Shown here one piece after another: positions 62,097 to 64,000 of a stretch of DNA of 64,000 nt (positions within the stretch are counted from its first letter, which is position 1; each line of letters opens with the position of its first letter). The stretch covers positions 1,922,001 to 1,986,000 of the forward strand of contig NZ_CP034363.1 in assembly GCF_007981265.1 (NCBI RefSeq), in the 5' to 3' direction. A model generated the notes under the pieces. The model saw nothing but the letters and a program-made list of their open reading frames with translations, was not told where the DNA came from and searched no databases. The position numbers and the translations under genes are program-made. The DNA comes from Pantoea sp. CCBC3-3-1 (lineage in GTDB: Bacteria; Pseudomonadota; Gammaproteobacteria; Enterobacterales; Enterobacteriaceae).

Positions 62097-64000
62097 ATGA
62101 TCCCACAGATTTCTCAGGCGCCGGGCCTCGTTCAACTGGTGCTGAATTTTTTGCAGGCGTTAGAGCAGCAGGGTTTTACTGGTGATACCGCGACCAGCTA
62201 TGCCGACCGCCTTTTAATGTCCACCGACAACAGCATCTACCAGCTGTTACCCGACGCGGTGATTTTTCCCCGTTCGACAGCCGACGTGGCGCTGGTGGCC
62301 CGCCTGGCTGGCGAAGCGCGTTTCAGCAGCCTGACGTTTGCGCCGCGCGGCGGCGGCACTGGCACTAACGGTCAGTCGCTGAATCAGGGGATCGTAGTGG
62401 ATATGTCCCGCCATATGAACCGCATCCTGGACATCAACGTTGAACAGGGCTGGGTCAAAGTTGAAGCGGGCGTGATTAAAGATCAGCTCAATGCCTTTCT
62501 CAAGCCCCTCGGCTATTTCTTCTCTCCCGAACTTTCTACCAGTAACCGTGCAACACTGGGCGGAATGATCAATACCGATGCATCCGGTCAGGGATCGCTG
62601 GTTTACGGTAAAACGTCCGATCACGTTTTGGGGCTGCGGGCGGTGCTGCTCGGCGGTGATATTCTGGATACACGAAGCGTACCGGTGGCAGTGGCTGAAA
62701 CGCTGGCCCGGGAAGCCACGCCGGAAGGCGTTATTTATCGTACGGTGCTGGAACGCTGTCGCGATCGCCGTCAGCTGATAATCGATAAGTTTCCCCGGCT
62801 CAACCGCTTCCTGACGGGCTACGATCTGCGGCACGTCATCAGCGATGACCTGCAAAAAGTCGATCTGACCCGACTGCTATGTGGTGCAGAAGGCACTTTA
62901 GCGTTCATTACCGAAAGCCGGTTGAACATTACGCCCATTCCTGCAGTCCGCCGCCTGGTCAATATTAAGTATGACTCTTTTGATTCTGCCCTGCGCAGCG
63001 CGCCGTTTATGGTAGAAGCGCAGGCGTTGTCAGTCGAAACTGTCGATTCCAAAGTGTTAAATCTGGCGCGGGAAGATATCGTCTGGCACTCGGTGAGTGA
63101 ACTTATTGCAGACGTCCCCAATCGCGATATGCAGGGCCTGAACATTGTAGAATTCGCTGGAGATGATAAGGCGCTGATCGACGCTCAGCTGGCCTCTTTG
63201 TGCCAGCGTCTGGACGAATTAATGGCTTCGGGGCAGGCTGGCGTCATTGGCTATCAGCTGTGTGACGATATCAGCGGCATTGAGCGCATTTATGCCATGC
63301 GTAAAAAAGCGGTGGGATTGCTTGGCAATGCGAAAGGTCGGGCCAAACCTATCCCGTTTGTGGAGGATACCTGCGTGCCGCCGCAGCACCTGGCGGACTA
63401 TATAGTCGAGTTCCGCAAGCTGCTTGATGGGCATAACCTCAGCTACGGCATGTTTGGTCACGTTGACGCGGGTGTTTTACATGTGCGCCCGGCGCTGGAT
63501 ATGTGCGATCCGCAGCAGGAAATGCTGATGAAGCAGATTTCTGATGAAGTGGTGGCACTGACAGCACGCTATGGCGGTTTGCTGTGGGGAGAGCATGGCA
63601 AAGGCTTCCGTGCTGAATACAGTCCGGCCTTTTTTGGTGAAGAGCTGTTTAATGATTTACGCCGCATCAAAGCGGCTTTTGACCCGGAAAACCGGCTGAA
63701 TCCGGGTAAAATCTGTGCGCCTTATGGTGTGAATGAGCCAATGATGCAGGTCGATGCGGTCAAACGTGGCACCTTCGATCGCCAGATCCCGGTTAACGTT
63801 CGCACCAACTGGCGTGGCGCGATGGAATGTAATGGCAACGGCCTGTGCTTCAACTTTGATGTCCGCAGCCCGATGTGCCCGTCAATGAAAATCACCAGTA
63901 ACCGAATCCACTCTCCTAAAGGCCGCGCCACGCTGACGCGAGAATGGCTGCGCTTGTTAGCAGAGCAGGGGGTGGATCCGCTGGAGCTGGAGAGACGTCT
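62097..64000 (+). CDS. ydiJ: FAD/Fe-S D-2-hydroxyacid dehydrogenase YdiJ, 3' end cut by window edge
   Basis: The frame opens at the ATG at 62097 and runs to the window end without a stop: 634 of about 1018 residues. It matches E. coli YdiJ (MIPQISQAPGLVQLVLNFLQ start). An FAD-binding type 4 domain (PDAVIFPRSTADVALVARLA, PRGGGTGTNGQ, GTLGGMINTDASGQ-like), the C-terminal FAD-oxidase segment with GHVDAGVLHVRPALDM and GGLLWGEHGKGFRAEY, and the start of the ferredoxin part (MECNGNGLCFNF, CPSMKIT) are visible. The 4Fe-4S and cysteine-rich domains lie outside. Related enzymes oxidise D-2-hydroxyglutarate or D-lactate. Confidence 0.95.
   Translation, partial: MIPQISQAPGLVQLVLNFLQALEQQGFTGDTATSYADRLLMSTDNSIYQLLPDAVIFPRSTADVALVARLAGEARFSSLTFAPRGGGTGTNGQSLNQGIVVDMSRHMNRILDINVEQGWVKVEAGVIKDQLNAFLKPLGYFFSPELSTSNRATLGGMINTDASGQGSLVYGKTSDHVLGLRAVLLGGDILDTRSVPVAVAETLAREATPEGVIYRTVLERCRDRRQLIIDKFPRLNRFLTGYDLRHVISDDLQKVDLTRLLCGAEGTLAFITESRLNITPIPAVRRLVNIKYDSFDSALRSAPFMVEAQALSVETVDSKVLNLAREDIVWHSVSELIADVPNRDMQGLNIVEFAGDDKALIDAQLASLCQRLDELMASGQAGVIGYQLCDDISGIERIYAMRKKAVGLLGNAKGRAKPIPFVEDTCVPPQHLADYIVEFRKLLDGHNLSYGMFGHVDAGVLHVRPALDMCDPQQEMLMKQISDEVVALTARYGGLLWGEHGKGFRAEYSPAFFGEELFNDLRRIKAAFDPENRLNPGKICAPYGVNEPMMQVDAVKRGTFDRQIPVNVRTNWRGAMECNGNGLCFNFDVRSPMCPSMKITSNRIHSPKGRATLTREWLRLLAEQGVDPLELERR

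Overview
The window is chromosomal DNA of an enterobacterium. Most genes are close homologues of Escherichia coli genes and keep E. coli K-12 order: sirB1-kdsA-chaA-chaB-chaC, then ychO, astCADBE-spy-cho-nadE-osmE, katE-tcyP-ydjM-hxpB-yniB-yniA-ydiZ-ydiY-thrS-infC-rpmI-rplT-pheM-pheS-pheT-ihfA-btuC-btuE-btuD-nlpC-rflP-selO-aroH-ppsR-ppsA, and rprA-ydiK-ydiJ. Sequence divergence from E. coli, the missing pfkB, ves, ychN and chb genes and the accessory insertions suggest an Erwiniaceae-type genome (Pantoea/Erwinia/Mixta). That placement is inference from content, not a database result. No rRNA, tRNA, transposase, phage gene or CRISPR array was seen.

Layout. 1-4193: the kdsA/cha region. 4200-13250: an eight-gene leftward block of type VI secretion (T6SS)-type genes (tssL, tssM, tagF, FHA protein, PP2C phosphatase, a secreted protein of unknown function, Ser/Thr kinase, and an upstream SH3-like lipoprotein), with no tail, sheath, baseplate or ClpV genes. 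It sits where E. coli has ychN, between chaC and ychO. 13543-17776: a PEBP-family protein, the YchO intimin-type barrel, a bestrophin-type channel and an OmpC-type porin. 17777-18589: an AT-rich control region, followed by the arginine succinyltransferase (AST) operon at 18590-24728 with a clear sigma-54 promoter. 25087-32000: spy, cho, nadE, an efflux pump/TetR pair, osmE, a small secreted protein and an organic-acid-type MFS transporter. 32179-42087: katE, cystine transport, ydjM, L-talarate/galactarate dehydratase, hxpB, yni genes, ydiZ, ydiY and a YoaK-like micro-protein. 42421-49605: the translation cluster thrS to ihfA. 49718-64000: B12 uptake, nlpC, rflP, selO, aroH, gluconeogenic ppsA with its regulator, the RprA small RNA, ydiK and a truncated ydiJ.

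Several regulatory sites are legible: LexA boxes at cho and ydjM, two BaeR-type boxes 73 bp apart before spy, a sigma-54 promoter and NtrC-like site before astC, a Cra site before ppsA, an RcsB-type box before rprA, an anticodon-mimic hairpin in the thrS leader, the pheM attenuator, the ATT start of infC, and four unassigned palindromes (before chaA, before the MFS gene at 31957, before the TetR gene, and before chaC).

The strongest candidate for an undescribed system is the stripped-down T6SS block. It keeps only the inner-membrane pair and the threonine-phosphorylation regulators, and its TssM lacks most of the periplasmic domain that would dock TssJ, which is itself absent.
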